Shown: positions 1 to 10,278 of the stretch, one piece after another
Position numbering within the stretch: position 1 is the stretch's first letter
Layout of the letters: every line of letters starts with the position of its first letter
Assembly (NCBI GenBank): GCA_016712315.1
Contig: JADJRG010000006.1
Coordinates: forward strand, 1-42,172
DNA from: Nannocystis sp.
GTDB taxonomy: Bacteria > Myxococcota_A > Polyangia > Nannocystales > Nannocystaceae
Direction of reading: 5' to 3'
Length of the DNA stretch: 42,172 nt
Position numbers and translations under genes: made by a program
The notes under the pieces: model-generated
What the model was told of the DNA's origin: nothing
Databases searched by the model: none
What the model saw: the letters and a program-made list of their open reading frames with translations, nothing else

Positions 1-1496
1 GCCTGGGCGCCCCTATGTCCCTCGAAGAGACCGGGATCAACGAAGCCCTCGCCGGGTCCAACGGAGACCCCTCGCCGCCCTCGATCGGCTGCCCCCAAGC
101 AGCACCTCCGCAGCGCCGCAGCCCCTGCCCTCTTCAGCGCCGACGACGTCGCCCAGGAACCGCCATATTGAAGGCCTGCGACCTGCTCCGCCAGCGCCAC
201 ACCATGCTGCTCGACAACGGCGTCGTCATCCGCCTCACTGAGGTCCTCCCCAGCCGCGCCCCCTACGAAACGCTTACGATCGCGCCGAGAACCTCGTCGA
301 TCGCCTCGAGCTGCCGCGACCTGCGCGCGATGGAGGCCTGCGGCCTGCGCGAGTCCAGCCTCGACAGGTCCCCCCTGGTCCGACGACTATTGGGATCTAC
401 CGCGGCGTACTCGGCTGCCGGTACGCCGATCCGCGCTTCCCCAGCGACGCCGACTGGGCCAGAACCACCCCTTCGTCCGCGATCGCCCCGCCCTCGGGAT
501 CGCCGCCGCGGCGATCTCGACGCCATCGATCGCCTCGCCCCACGCCGAAGTACGACCTGCTCGTCGGCGACCCCCAAGGCACCCTCACCGCCCGCATGTG
601 GCAAAGGGGCCGCGCCTACGAGCGCGACGGCAAGGTCGAGAGCGCTGGATGAAATCTGCCACGGCTGGGCCCCGCCGCGTACATGCTGCCCGCCCGCCAG
701 CGCACGCCGTCACCGCGCTCGCCGCCGACGGCCCGCACCCGCCTCCGCTTCTACCCTCCGACATCAAAGGGCCTCGCCTCCCCTCTTGTAGGCCAACACC
801 AGCGCCGTCTCCGCTTCATCGGCGGCCGCTGCAACGACACAAAGATCCCGCGCGCGACGAGATCGGCCGCATGGGCTCCTCGCTGCTTCGACACCAACCC
901 CGGCACCTGGCACCTCGCGATCGTCAGCCAGATCGGCGTCGCTCTCGCCGTCCTTCGTCCTCGACGCGACCTTTGATTACGAGGTCTGGAACCAGCCCGC
1001 CCCGCCTACAGCTACCGCACCTTCAACCCGCTCGAGTACCGCTACGCCAGCGATCTCAGCCGCGCGATCGTCCCGTCGACCAGTTCCCCGGAGCGGACCG
1101 CTTCCGCCGCTACCGCGGCGCGAACGTCGCCACCGATCGTCGGCGTCGTCATGGAGGTCGACTTCAAGTCGTCGAGACCGCCCCAGCCACGACACCGAGG
1201 ACGACCCCAGCCGCGACGGCATCACCCGCGTCCGCTACATCTACGACCTCGAGCTCGGCCCGCCGGCGCGATCCTCGGCGGCGAGTGGTACCAGAACCGC
1301 CACCCTGACTTCCTCTGGACCCCCCGCCCGGCGCCCGCGCCCGCACCGCCGCCGACGCCGCCACCGGCGACTGGCTCCGAAGGACAGGTCATTCCGGGCA
1401 CCTGGCGCAGCGCCGCCCTCCCGCCGCTGAGGCCTACGGCAACGCCGCCCCCTCGCCCGGATCGTCGAGCGCCTCATCGAGCTCGCCCGCGCCTGA
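1..1496 (+). CDS. Transglutaminase-elicitor-like secreted protein, frame-broken, 5' end uncertain
   Basis: No single frame is open, but joining frames gives the conserved landmarks of the transglutaminase elicitor family (fold related to Phytophthora GP42): CHGWAP near 657-675, FYPSDIKGLA near 750-775, FIGGRCN near 818-838, DTNPGTWHLAIVSQIG near 886-935, DYEVWNQPAY near 978-1010 and GGEWYQNRHPDFLWTP near 1278-1325. They occur in the right order but in at least two different frames, so several indels separate them. The Cys of CHGWAP would be the expected nucleophile. The last frame ends in RIVERLIELARA and a TGA at 1494-1496, one base before the next gene's ATG, so the two genes look co-transcribed. 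The first 150 bases are not alignable by eye, so the start (perhaps outside the window) is unknown. The family name is recalled from motifs; a decayed pseudogene cannot be excluded. Confidence 0.6.
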
Positions 1497-1497
1497 C

Positions 1498-3049
1498 ATG
1501 CGCGCCTTCGCCCTCCTCGCCGCCGCCCTCCTCTCGCCGCCTGTCCGTGGCCGCTCCCCGTCCGCGCGCGCCCTCCGAGCGCGGACGGCCCGCCACCCCG
1601 CCCGCCTGCGCCCTCGCCTGGGCCGATCTGCCCGCCCACGCCCGCGCCCCCCAGCCCGGCGACTACGACGGTACTACAGATCTGTCCAACGGGACATGTG
1701 AAAAAAACCATGGACCGTGCTCCTCTACATGGCCGCGGACAACCAGGACCCGCCCCTGCGCCTACTGGAACCTCCGCGACCTCCGGACCGCCGTAAGCGC
1801 CGCCTCCAGCGCGATCACCACGACATCATCGTCCACCTTGATCTTCCCGGCCCCAGCGGCCTGCGGCGCCTCCACATCTTCAACGACCCCGGCGCGCCCG
1901 CCCCCACCGCGACCGAGCTCGCAGGCGCCGCCCCGACCTGCTCCGCTCCCCGTCGTCGCCTTCGATCCCGACGAGTCCACCCCGCCCGCCGACACCTTGC
2001 GCGAATTCGTCACCTGGGCCGCCCGCGCCTACCCCTCCGAGCGCCTCATGGTGATCCTCTGGGGCCACGGCCAAGGCTGGCGCCCCGCCCTCATCAAGCC
2101 CCCGAGGCCCTGCGTTACCGCCCCGGCGGCTTCGTCGGCGGCATCGCCTTTGACCACGGCGAAGGCACCGTGCTCGACATCCCCAGCCTTCCACAGCGCC
2201 CTCGCCGCCCTACCCCGCCCCGTCGACGTGCTCGCCGCCGACGCCTGCCTCATGCAGACCGTCGAGGTCGGCCTCGAGCTGCAAAGCGTCGCTCGTTACC
2301 TCGTTGGGTACCCACAGATCGCCCCCTACCCCGGCCTCCCCTACAGCCTCCTCCTGCCCGCCTTCACCGCTCCGGCCCTCGGCGCCAGCGCCTGCCCGCC
2401 CCTCGACGACGCCTGCCAGCTCGCCGAGCGGATCCCCGCGATCTACGGCCGAGCCGTCGACGCCGGCCACTACGCCCTACGCGCCCTGACGACGCCATCA
2501 GGCGCACCTACGTGATCAGCGTCGTCGCCCCCAGCCCCTCGGCGAGCGCCTCGCCCCCGCCCTCCACGATCTAGGAGCCGCCCTCGACGCCTGGCGCCTC
2601 GCCGATCCGCTCCGCGCCATCGACCTGCAAGCCTTGCTCGCCCCAGGCGGCCTCCTGGCTTCCTCGGCGGCACCCGCGATCTCGGCGTCTTCGCCGCTGG
2701 CCTCCGCCACCTGCTCGCCCGGGAGCGATCTCGCGCCCCCGCCGATCCACCCAGCCCCGCCAGCGTTCAGCTCGGCGCCGCCCTCGATCGCCTCGACGCC
2801 GCCCTGCTCGCCACCGTGCTCGCCCGCAGCCTCGGCGACAGCTACCGCAGCGACCCCCCCTACCCAGGCCTCGCCGTACCGGGCGGCCTCGCTGGCCTCG
2901 CCGTCTGGTTGCCGCGCGACGAAGGCGAGCTGCGCACCATCCTCCCGCGCTACCAGAGCGCCCCGCTCTTCGCCCGCACCGGGGCCGCCGCCGAGCCCAC
3001 CCCTTGGGAGCGCTGGCTGCTCGGCGTCTACGCGGCGCCGCCCGAGTAG
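1498..3049 (+). CDS. Clostripain family (C11) cysteine protease, frame-broken
   Basis: The start ATG follows the previous stop by one base and begins a signal-like segment (MRAFALLAAALLSPPV), so the product is probably exported. Joined frames show the C11 order: WTVLLYMAADNQ near 1714-1750, a beta strand with VHLDLPGPSG, ILWGHGQGW near 2053-2080 with the catalytic His, then DVLAADACLMQTVEVGLEL near 2224-2280 with the catalytic Cys, then YLVGYPQIAPYPGLPYS. C11 enzymes cleave after basic residues. At least four frame changes occur (about 1570, 1725, 2120, 2490 and again near 2640-2800). The last frame is open from about 2816 to the TAG at 3047-3049 and ends in WLLGVYAAPPE. Both catalytic motifs are intact, which favours sequence error over gene death. 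Its tail meets the convergent esterase gene ten bases away. Confidence 0.78.
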
Positions 3050-3058
3050 CGCCCTCGC

Positions 3059-4192
3059 TCACGGCAGCGCGCAGTAGCTCGGCATGCTCGGCGGCAGCCC
3101 GCCCGCGTACGGCGGCTGCTCGCCGAACGGGTGATCTGCCAAGAACTGCCGCGCCGCCGGCACCGCCGCCACCGGGATCACGTGCCCCATGTTGTGGTTA
3201 CACACGAAGCCGAAGCTCCCTTGCTTCTGCAAATAATCCAGATAGTTCGCGCTCGTCTTCGGGAACGACACCACCACCACGTCCGAGGGCCCGCCGTGGA
3301 AGATCATCGCCGCGACCTTATTCAGCTAGGCGCGTCCCAGGGCGGCATCAAGCCGTCGAGCAGCCCGCCCGAGTACGGCACCACGCTCGCCACGTACGAA
3401 GAGCGGCGCACGCTCATCTGCGACGTATGCAGCCCGCCCGCGCTCAGCCCCATGCTGTGGATCCGCCGCACATCGATCCCCACCTCTTGGATCGCGCACG
3501 CCAGCACCTCATCGGCCAGCAGCAGATCGTCCTCCTTCTCGGTCAGCACCAACCACCACGGCGAAGGCGCCGCCGCCGGATCCGCGTGCGGCGCCGCCAC
3601 GATCCCGCCTGCCGCCGTCACCGCGTCGATCCCGGCCTGTCCGAGCCCCGTCAACGCCTCTGTCGGCGCGCTGCCGGTGCCGTGCCAATAAAAGACCACC
3701 GGCCCCTCCGCCTCGCTCGCCTTAGGATCGATCCACAGCCGCACCTTCCGCGGAGCGATCCCTTTGGGTGAGAACATCACGTCGCCGCTGACGAACGACG
3801 GGCAAAGGCGCGGTGGGCACCGGCAGCTCGCTCGGCACCGGCTCCTCGACCCCATCGTGTCGCCCGACGTATCACCCGACGTATCACCCGTCGGATCACC
3901 CGTCGGATCGCCCGTCGTGCTCCCCGTCGTATCGCCCGTCGGATCACCCGTCGTGCTCCCCCGTCGGATCGCCCGTCGTCGTCGTCGGATCGCCCGTCGT
4001 CGTCGTCGGATCGCCCGTCGGATCCCCCGAAGTCTCGCCGCTGCTCCCGCTGCTGCTCGCCTCGCCAGAGCCCTCGCTGCTCCCCTCGGAGCTCGCGCCG
4101 GTGGCCTCGGAGTCGCCGCTGCTGTCATCACCGCAGGCGGAGCTCAGCGCGGCGGCGCTGGAGAGCGCCAAGAAGAGGGCCGTACGGGACAA
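3059..4192 (-). CDS. Lipoprotein esterase of the PHB-depolymerase/LpqC type
   Basis: I chose the TTG at 4190-4192 because it gives a compact lipoprotein signal (SRTALFLALSSAAALSSAC); an ATG at 4238-4240 in the same frame would add 16 unlikely residues. After the Cys comes a Ser/Gly/Glu stretch and a long linker of TTGDPTGD-type tetrapeptides. The catalytic region follows: VVFYWHGTGS (oxyanion region), GLSAGG near 3440 (nucleophile elbow GxSxG), then VVPYSGG, and near the end NHNMGH with a likely catalytic His. Two frame breaks are visible: inside the linker repeats (about 3945-3965) and near 3315. The fold and motifs match alpha/beta-hydrolase esterases related to polyhydroxybutyrate depolymerases; the true substrate is unknown. 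It would sit on the outer membrane or cell surface. The TGA is at 3059-3061. Confidence 0.72.
3850..4030 (+). repeat. Short tandem repeat coding for Thr/Gly/Asp/Pro linker
   Basis: A run of near-identical 12-base units (variants of atcacccgtcgg and gtcgtgctcccc) encodes the TTGDPTGD linker of the esterase lipoprotein on the minus strand. Such repeats slip easily, and one of the gene's frame breaks lies inside the run. Confidence 0.7.
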
Positions 4193-4279
4193 GGAGGGGG
4201 GAGCGCGCGTCGGGTCGGGATCACCGCCCCTGCGTAGCACGAAGCCGCGCGCTCTCGCGCGACAAAAGCGCCCCGCCCT

Positions 4280-4414
4280 CTACCGCCCCTGGGCTTGATC
4301 ACGCCACGCGAGCATCAGCATGGTCCCGACCACCAAGAGCACCCCGAGGGCCCACATCCCCATCACCGAGACAAAGTCTGAGGTCGGCATCATAAAAACG
4401 TTAGCGACGGTCAT
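4280..4414 (-). CDS. Small single-pass membrane peptide, 44 aa
   Basis: The ATG at 4412-4414 is preceded, on the coding strand, by a purine-rich GAGGGAG about seven bases upstream, a fitting ribosome binding site. The 44 residues begin MTVANVFMMPTSDF, pass through one hydrophobic helix (about residues 17-36, with MWALGVLLVVGTMLMLAW) and end in RDQAQGR, so the C-terminus is probably cytoplasmic. I recognise no family. Small one-helix proteins of this kind often attach to respiratory or transport complexes, but no such neighbour is present. It lies 88 bases upstream of the esterase lipoprotein start on the same strand and could be co-transcribed with it. Confidence 0.6.
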   Translation of the reverse strand: MTVANVFMMPTSDFVSVMGMWALGVLLVVGTMLMLAWRDQAQGR

Positions 4415-4626
4415 GGCACACACTCCCTCTGTTTCTACCGATCGCACGGAGCACGGAGCGGTCGCTGCCGCATCATCACGGCGCCGCGCCCTCGTCCACC
4501 TCACGGCGTCACTCGCCGCTGCGTGCCCCCAGAATACGTCGCCTACGCGCCGACAGAAGCGAATGAAATGCAGCCCACCACCGCCAGGCCCCCGCATTTC
4601 GTTCGTATCAGCCAGCTCACGATCTT

Positions 4627-4659
4627 CACTGTCACAATGACGCAGCGTCACCTCTGGGC
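4627..4659. repeat. 33-base intergenic repeat, copy 1
   Basis: This 33-base block recurs exactly at 4681-4713 (period 54). It contains two overlapping inverted repeats: GTCA-caa-TGAC and TGACGC-a-GCGTCA. Both copies lie about 210-300 bases upstream of the small membrane peptide. Either a paired operator or a REP-like dispersed element would fit. Confidence 0.8.
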
Positions 4660-4680
4660 GCACGCCGGCCCTCGCCGCGC

Positions 4681-4713
4681 CACTGTCACAATGACGCAGC
4701 GTCACCTCTGGGC
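4681..4713. repeat. 33-base intergenic repeat, copy 2
   Basis: This is an exact second copy of the block at 4627-4659, with the same nested inverted repeats. A diverged relative of its core (tgacgcagggtc) is at 12101-12112, upstream of another minus-strand gene. Confidence 0.8.
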
Positions 4714-4779
4714 TCCTGCCGCGACCGCCTCCGCGTAGCCCCGCCTGGCCTGCGCCCCCGGCCAGCGACGCCCACGACC

Positions 4780-5861
4780 TCACGGCGAGCGCCGCAGGAT
4801 CACCCCCGTATACGGCGCCATATCGAAGCGCCCGCCCACCGCGAACACCGGCCCCCCGGGCACCCCGAACACCGCGTGCAGCTCGTCCTCCACCCCGCTC
4901 GCCTCGCGCACCCAGCCCGAGCTCGCCCGCGGGAACGCGCCGATGAACCCGCGGCGGCCGACCACCGTCGCCACCCCGTCCTCATCGATCCAAGCCCCGT
5001 CGAGCCCGTCCTCCTCCGGCAGCCCGCGCACCTGCCACAGCCCGCCCGAGCGCCGCAGCACCACCCCAGAAGAGCGCCCGCCCGCGACCACCACGTCCTC
5101 CCCGCTCGGATCCCCGAACACCCCGATCAGCGTCACCGAGGTCCCGCTCTCCTCGCGGCGCCACTCCACCCCGTCGTAGTGCAGCACCAGCCCTCGCGCC
5201 CCCACCGCGTAGATATCGTCCGCCGCGCGCCCCCAAATTTCATACAGCGCGTGCCCGTCCCCGGAGATCGCCGCCACGTCCACCCGCTGCCACGCCCCCT
5301 CTGTGCGCCGCAGCAGCACCGGCGGAGCGGGAGGCGCCCCGCCGCCCACCGCCCACACCTCCGCCTCGCTCGCCCCCACACGCCCCACAGCGGCTCATCC
5401 ACCCCGCTCACCTCCGACGCCCACCCCTCATCCTCGCGCCGCAGCAGCGCCCCGAAGTACCCCGCCGCATACAACCGCCCCTCGATCCCTGCCACCCAGC
5501 TGAGCCGCGGCGTCATCGGCGGCAGCGGCTCCTCCACCCACGCGCCGCCCTGATACCGCAATTGAAGCCCCGCCGTCGGCTGCCCGCCGACCGCGACGAT
5601 GTTCTCGGGCCCGTCGCCCCACACGCTAAAGATCGCCCCGCGGGAGGTGTCCAAGCTCAGGCTCAGCTCCCACGCGTGCGGCTCCGGCAGCCCCGGATCC
5701 TTCATCGTCGTCGACCCCGCCGACGTCGACCCCGTCGTGCCACCCGTCGCCCCGCCCTCGCTGGTCTCCGAGCTCGTCGCGCTCGACTCGCCCTCACCCG
5801 CGCCAGCGCAGCCGCAGACCAGCGCCCCCAAGACCCCCCAGATCGCCGCACGCACAGACAC
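4780..5861 (-). CDS. Beta-propeller-like surface lipoprotein
   Basis: The GTG start gives a lipoprotein signal (VSVRAAIWGVLGALVCGC) followed by a Ser/Thr/Gly-rich linker to about residue 52. The rest is a series of about 40-residue repeats with the pattern W-x-V/I-W-G-x-x-x-x-D-I/V-x-A-V-G-G followed by L-L-R/H-Y/R-x-x-G-x-W. Examples are IFSVWGDGPENIVAVGG, YEIWGRAADDIYAVGARG and HAVFGVPGGPVFAVGG. Such repeats form propeller blades and are common in exported myxobacterial lipoproteins of unknown role. One frame break occurs near 5385 in a C-rich stretch; the joined protein is about 360 residues. It ends ILRRSP and TGA at 4780-4782. No enzyme motif is visible, and the function is unknown. Confidence 0.7.
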
Positions 5862-5992
5862 AGCCCGGTCATCCTACCCATCGCGAGCGCGGACCCGCAA
5901 GCCGCGGCCGCCCCTGAGTTCACCCGCGCGCCTCCAACGACGGCTAGCACCCGCCTTGCGCTCCACCGCTGATCCCGCGATTCTGCCCCGCG

Positions 5993-6916
5993 ATGCTGCG
6001 CCCGCCCCAGAAGCGCCACCCCGGCCGCGACGCGCGGTTGCCTGTGATCAAGATCTCACTCCAGCGGCGCCACGCCCCCTCTCAAGCCCCGTGGAGGCGC
6101 CGCCTCTACATCATCATCTTCGAGGCCGAGACCCCCCGCCGGGCGCAAGTTTGACATCGCCCTGCTGATCCTGATCGTCCTCAGCATCATCGTCGTCTCG
6201 CTCGAGAGCGTCGCCGACGTCGAGTCGTCCTCGGGTCACATCCTGCTGGTCATCGAGTGGCTGCTCACCCTCATCTTCACCGCCGAGTACGTGCTCCGCC
6301 TGCTCTGCGTCGACAAGCCGCTGCGCTACGCCACCTCGACCTTCGGCCTCGTCGATCTGCTCTCGATCGTCCCCACCTACCTCAGCCTCTTTTTTTCAGG
6401 ATCTCAGTCGCTGCTGGTGATCCGCACCCTCCGCCTCCTGCGGATGTTTCGGATCTTCAAGCTCGCCAACTTCCTCACCGCCGGCCAGTCCTTGCTCGGC
6501 GCCTTGCGGGCCAGCCGCTCCAAGATCTCTGTCTTTTTGCTCGCCGTGATCAACATGGTCGTGATCGTCGGCACCGCGATGTACCTCATCGAAGGCGACG
6601 CGGGCAGCGGCTTCACCAGCATCCCGCGGGCCATGTACTGGGCGATCGTCACGATGACCACGGTCGGCTACGGCGACATCGCCCCCAAGACCCCGCTCGG
6701 CCAGTTCATCGCCTCCTTGCTGATGATCGCCGGCTACGCGATCATCGCCGTGCCTACGGGCATCGTCAGCGCCGAGATGGTCCTCCACCACGAGCCGATC
6801 CACACCTCCACCCGCACCTGCCCGCACTGCACCCTCGAGGGCCACGATCCCGACGCCCACTACTGCCGGAGCTGCGGCGGCCAACTCGCGAGACCCGAGC
6901 CCGCGGCCGCGCGTAA
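5993..6916 (+). CDS. Voltage-gated K+ channel, six-helix Kch type
   Basis: The ATG at 5993 begins MLRPPQKRHPGRD and is in frame with WRRRLYIIIFEAETP; an in-frame GTG at 6044 is an alternative start. A C6 homopolymer near 6128 then breaks the frame, after which GRKFDIALLILIVLS opens helix S1. S4 carries regularly spaced arginines (RTLRLLRMFRIFKL, near 6421-6465). The selectivity filter TMTTVGYGDIAPKT lies at about 6652-6693 between S5 and S6, so the product should be a tetrameric inner-membrane potassium channel. After S6 comes a short zinc-ribbon-like tail (CPHC and CRSCG, 6820-6880), usual in this bacterial subfamily. The stop is uncertain: the main frame runs on to 7199 over the next gene, while the neighbouring frame stops at 6916, the end given here. 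Confidence 0.85.
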
Positions 6917-7053
6917 GCGCCCGCACCCATCCCCGCCCCGCACGCTCCTCCGCCTGCCGACGATCGCTGAGCGGATCCGTCCGCCGCCCACGCGTGAGAT
7001 CGCCCCACGCGCGCCTGCGCGCCGCCGATCCGGAGTACAGTCACGCCCCGCTC

Positions 7054-7764
7054 ATGGTCGCTCACCGCCTCCACCTCCTCCCCCTGCTCCTGCTCCTCGC
7101 CTGCGCCAGCGCGCCTGCTCTGCGCGACGGCCCCCTCGCCGAGCTCCCGCCGCCGCCGCCCCAGGTCACCAGCGAGGTCGTCCCGCCCCCTCAGCCTGAG
7201 CCCGAGCCCGAGCCCCGGAGCCCGGGCCCGTCCTGCCGAGGTCATGGATCTGCTGGTCGAGCAAGGCCTGAGCGAGCTGCACAGCGCCATCATCACCGCC
7301 GGCCTCGACGCCGAGCTCCGCGGCGCGAGCGAGCTCACCCTGCTCGCCCCGACCAACGAAGCCTTCGCCGCGCTCAGCGCCCGCGATCGCCGCCGCCTCT
7401 TCGCCGCCAAGGACAAAAAAGAGCTCACGGCCCTGCTCCGCCGCCACATCGTCCACGGCCAGCGCAGCGCCGCCGATCTCCTGCAAAGCGGCGCCCCCCT
7501 GCCTACCCACGCCGGCACCGAGCTCACCGTCACCGACGGCAAGATCGAAGGCGCCACGATCCTCCGCGGCGACCTACGGGCCCGCACCGGCCCCGTGCAC
7601 GCCCTCGATCGTCTCCTGCCTGCCAAGCCCAAGCCCGCCGCCAAGCCCGCCGCCAAGCCCGCCGCCAAGCCCGCCGCCAAGCCCGCCGCCAAGCCCGAGC
7701 CTACCCCGGAGCCTGCCCCGGAGCCCGAACCAAGCCGGCGGCCGAGGCCGCCCCTAAGCCTTGA
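7054..7764 (+). CDS. Fasciclin (FAS1) domain lipoprotein
   Basis: The ATG at 7054 gives a lipoprotein signal (MVAHRLHLLPLLLLLAC), then a Pro/Glu-rich spacer. The FAS1 domain follows: LHSAIITAGLDAELRG, LTLLAPTNEAFAAL (the H1 box) and RRHIVHGQ near 7438-7458, ending in ILRGDLRARTGPVHALDRLL (the H2 region). FAS1 domains mediate adhesion or matrix contacts. The C-terminal tail is a run of Ala-Ala-Lys-Pro repeats, perhaps a flexible wall or envelope linker. Two frame changes are needed: near 7225 (just before MDLLVEQG) and near 7715, after which the tail reads TKPAAEAAPKP and stops at 7762-7764. The end overlaps the convergent dehydrogenase gene by 11 bases. Confidence 0.75.
   Translation: MVAHRLHLLPLLLLLACASAPALRDGPLAELPPPPPQVTSEVVPPPQPEPEPEPRSPGPSCRGHGSAGRARPERAAQRHHHRRPRRRAPRRERAHPARPDQRSLRRAQRPRSPPPLRRQGQKRAHGPAPPPHRPRPAQRRRSPAKRRPPAYPRRHRAHRHRRQDRRRHDPPRRPTGPHRPRARPRSSPACQAQARRQARRQARRQARRQARRQARAYPGACPGARTKPAAEAAPKP
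7621..7697 (+). repeat. 12-base tandem repeat encoding Ala-Ala-Lys-Pro
   Basis: At least five nearly perfect copies of gccaagcccgcc encode the Lys/Pro/Ala tail of the fasciclin lipoprotein. Confidence 0.85.
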
Positions 7765-10213
7765 TCCGCGCCATCGACGGGTCGTAGAGCGGCCGCAGCG
7801 AGGCGATCGCCGGATAGACCCGCTCCGCGATCGCCACCTGCCAGCGCCCCGAGTCCAGCCAAGCCTGGTCGATCGCCACCTCCGCCGCGACCATCGCCAG
7901 CCCCACCGCGCCGCCCAGCGTATGGCCATACGAGGCCGCCCGCACGTAGCCAACGGCCACCCCGTCGCGCAGCACGATCTCCGCGTGGAACATCATCGCC
8001 TCCGCGTCTTGGACGAGGATCTGCACCAAGCGCCGCCGCAGCGGCCCCGCCGCCTTGTGAGCGAGCACCGCCTCTTTGCCGATGAACCCGCCCGGCTTCT
8101 TCAAGTCCACCGCGAAGCCCAGCCCGGCCTCCAGCGGCGAGTCTGTGTTGTCGATGTCGTGGCCGTAGTCGCGGTACGCCTTCTCCATGCGGAGGCTCGC
8201 CAGCGCCTTCAGCCCCGCGTGGCGCAGCCCGAAGCGCGCGCCGACCTCGACGATGCGGTCGTACACATGGGTCGCCTGCTCGGCCGGGATATACAGCTCG
8301 TACCCCAGCTCCCCCAGGTACGTGATCCGCACGCACAGCACCCGCGCCAGCCCGACGTCGATCTCCCGCGCCGTACGGAACGGGAACGCCTCGTTCGACA
8401 GATCCGCGCCGGTCAGCGCCTGCATCAACGCCCGCGAGTCCGGCCCTTGCACGTTGAGCTGCGCGTAGCCCGAGGTCACGTCGGTCACCGACATGAACGC
8501 GTCCGCGGGCGTATGGCGGCGCATCCACGCCTCCACGTGGCGGTGCGCCGTATCGGAGGCGACCACCCAGAAGCGGTCCTCCGCCAGCTTCGTCACCGTC
8601 AGATCCGCCTCCAGCGTCCCCCCCTCATTGAGCCACTGCGTATACGTGATCCACCCCGCCTCGCCGTCGACCTGATTCGCCGAGATCCAGTTGAGAACGC
8701 GCCCCGCGTCCCGCCCCTGCACCAAGAATTTCGCCATAAACGACATATCCATCACGATCACCCCCTCCCGCGCCGCCTTGTGCTCCTCAGCCCACCATTG
8801 GAACCACCGCTGCCCCCCCACGACAGCGGCCCCGGATCCGCCGACTCGCCCGTAAGCGCGTACCAGTCCGCCCCCTCCCAGCCGCTCACGTCGCGGAAGT
8901 ACGCCCCCTGCGCCGCCAGCCGCTCATAAAACGCCGAGCGCTTGGCCCCCCGCGCCGTCTGCATCGACCGCGTCGGATAGTGACACTGAAACACCATGCC
9001 CAGCGACTCGACCGTGCGCAGCCGCCGGTACTCCGGCGTATTTTGGTACGGGTGAAGCCGATCCACGTGCATCCCCGTCACGTCCACGTCAGGCCGCCCA
9101 TGGATGATCCAGTGCGCCAGCACCCGCCCCAGCCCGCCCCCGGTCAGGATCCCGATCGAGTTCAGCCCCGCCGCGACGAAGTACCCGCGCAGCTCCGGCG
9201 CCTCGCCCACGCAGGGCCGCAGATCGGGCGTGAAGCTCTCCGGTCCGCAGAAGAATTTTTTAATGCCCGCCTCCAGCGACGCTGGCACCCGCGCCATCGC
9301 CCGCTCGAGGTACGGCCCCATCCGCTCCCAGTCCGGCGCGATCTCGCCGAACGAGAAATTCTCCGGGATCCCCTCCACCTTCCACGGCGCGCAGATCGGC
9401 TCAAAGAGCCCGATCAGCAGCCCGCCCCCCTCCTCGCGGATATACGCGTGCGACGCCGGGTCCTCGATCACCGGCAGATCGCGGTGCACCCCCGCGATCG
9501 GCTCGGTCAATAGATAGTAGTGCTCCGCTGCTTGCAGCGGCACGGTCACCCCAGAGGCCGCCCCGAGCTGCCGCGCCCAGATCCCCGCGCAGTTCACCAC
9601 GTACTCGCACTCGATCGCCCCCGCCGTGGTCGCCACCCCCACGACCGCGCCGCCCCGCGTCAGCACCTGCGTCGCCGCCACCCCTCGACGATCGTCGCGC
9701 CTTGCAGCCGCGCCCCCTTCGCCAGCGCCATCGTCACGTCCACCGGGTCGACCCGCCCGTCCTCCTTCACATAAAAGCCCGCGAGGATGTCCTCGGTGCG
9801 CGCGAGCGGGAACAGCGCGCTCACCTCGCGCGGCGACAGCTCCTGCACGTCCACCCCGCACAGCCGGTTAAACGCCGACACCCGGCGATACTCCTCCAGC
9901 CGGTCGCGATCCGCCGCGCACTCGATGAACCCGATCTGCCGCAGCCCCGTCGCCTGCCCGGTCTCCGCCTCGAGCCGCGCGTAGAGGTCGCGCGTGTATT
10001 TCCGCATCTCGGTCGACGTCTCCGAGGTCGAGCCGAACGTGACCATCAGGCCAGCCGCGTGCCACGTCGTGCCCGAGGTGATCCGGTCGCGCTCGAGCAG
10101 CACCACGTCACGCCAGCCCATGTGCGCGAGGTGATACGCGACCGAGCAGCCGATCACCCCCCGCCGATCACGACCACCCGGGCGCGCTGAGGGAGAGCTC
10201 CATCGATCCGCAT
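7754..10213 (-). CDS. FAD-dependent dimethylglycine/sarcosine dehydrogenase family protein
   Basis: The ATG at 10211-10213 begins MRIDGALPQRARVVVIGGG, the dinucleotide-binding GxGxxG strand. A G6 run at about 10158 breaks the frame before IGCSVAYHLAHMGW. Next comes VVLLERDRITSGTTWHAAGLM, the conserved FAD-linking region of this family (SGTTWHA). The oxidase domain continues through YVVNCAGIWARQLG and ends near residue 430 with AAGLNSIGILTGGGLGR. The C-terminal half (from about 8990) is a GcvT/aminomethyltransferase-like folate domain: LSWGGSG, MDMSFMAKFLVQG, LNVQGPDSR, YLGELGYELYIP and GLKALASLRMEKAYRDYGHD. The enzyme would remove a methyl group from dimethylglycine or sarcosine and pass it to tetrahydrofolate. 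The total of about 820 residues matches the family. Three breaks (about 10158, 9685 and 8815) all lie at homopolymers, so the gene is probably intact. Confidence 0.85.
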
Positions 10214-10278
10214 GAGGCGGGCAAGCTAGGCGAGCGAGAGCGCGCGGTCAACCACGCCCGCGCCGCCGCGCCGCCCGC

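Noticed and set aside
6766..7953. 395-codon minus-strand frame over the K+ channel end and the fasciclin gene
   Set aside because: Arg/Ser/Gly low-complexity shadow without start context or domain; the plus strand has FAS1 motifs.
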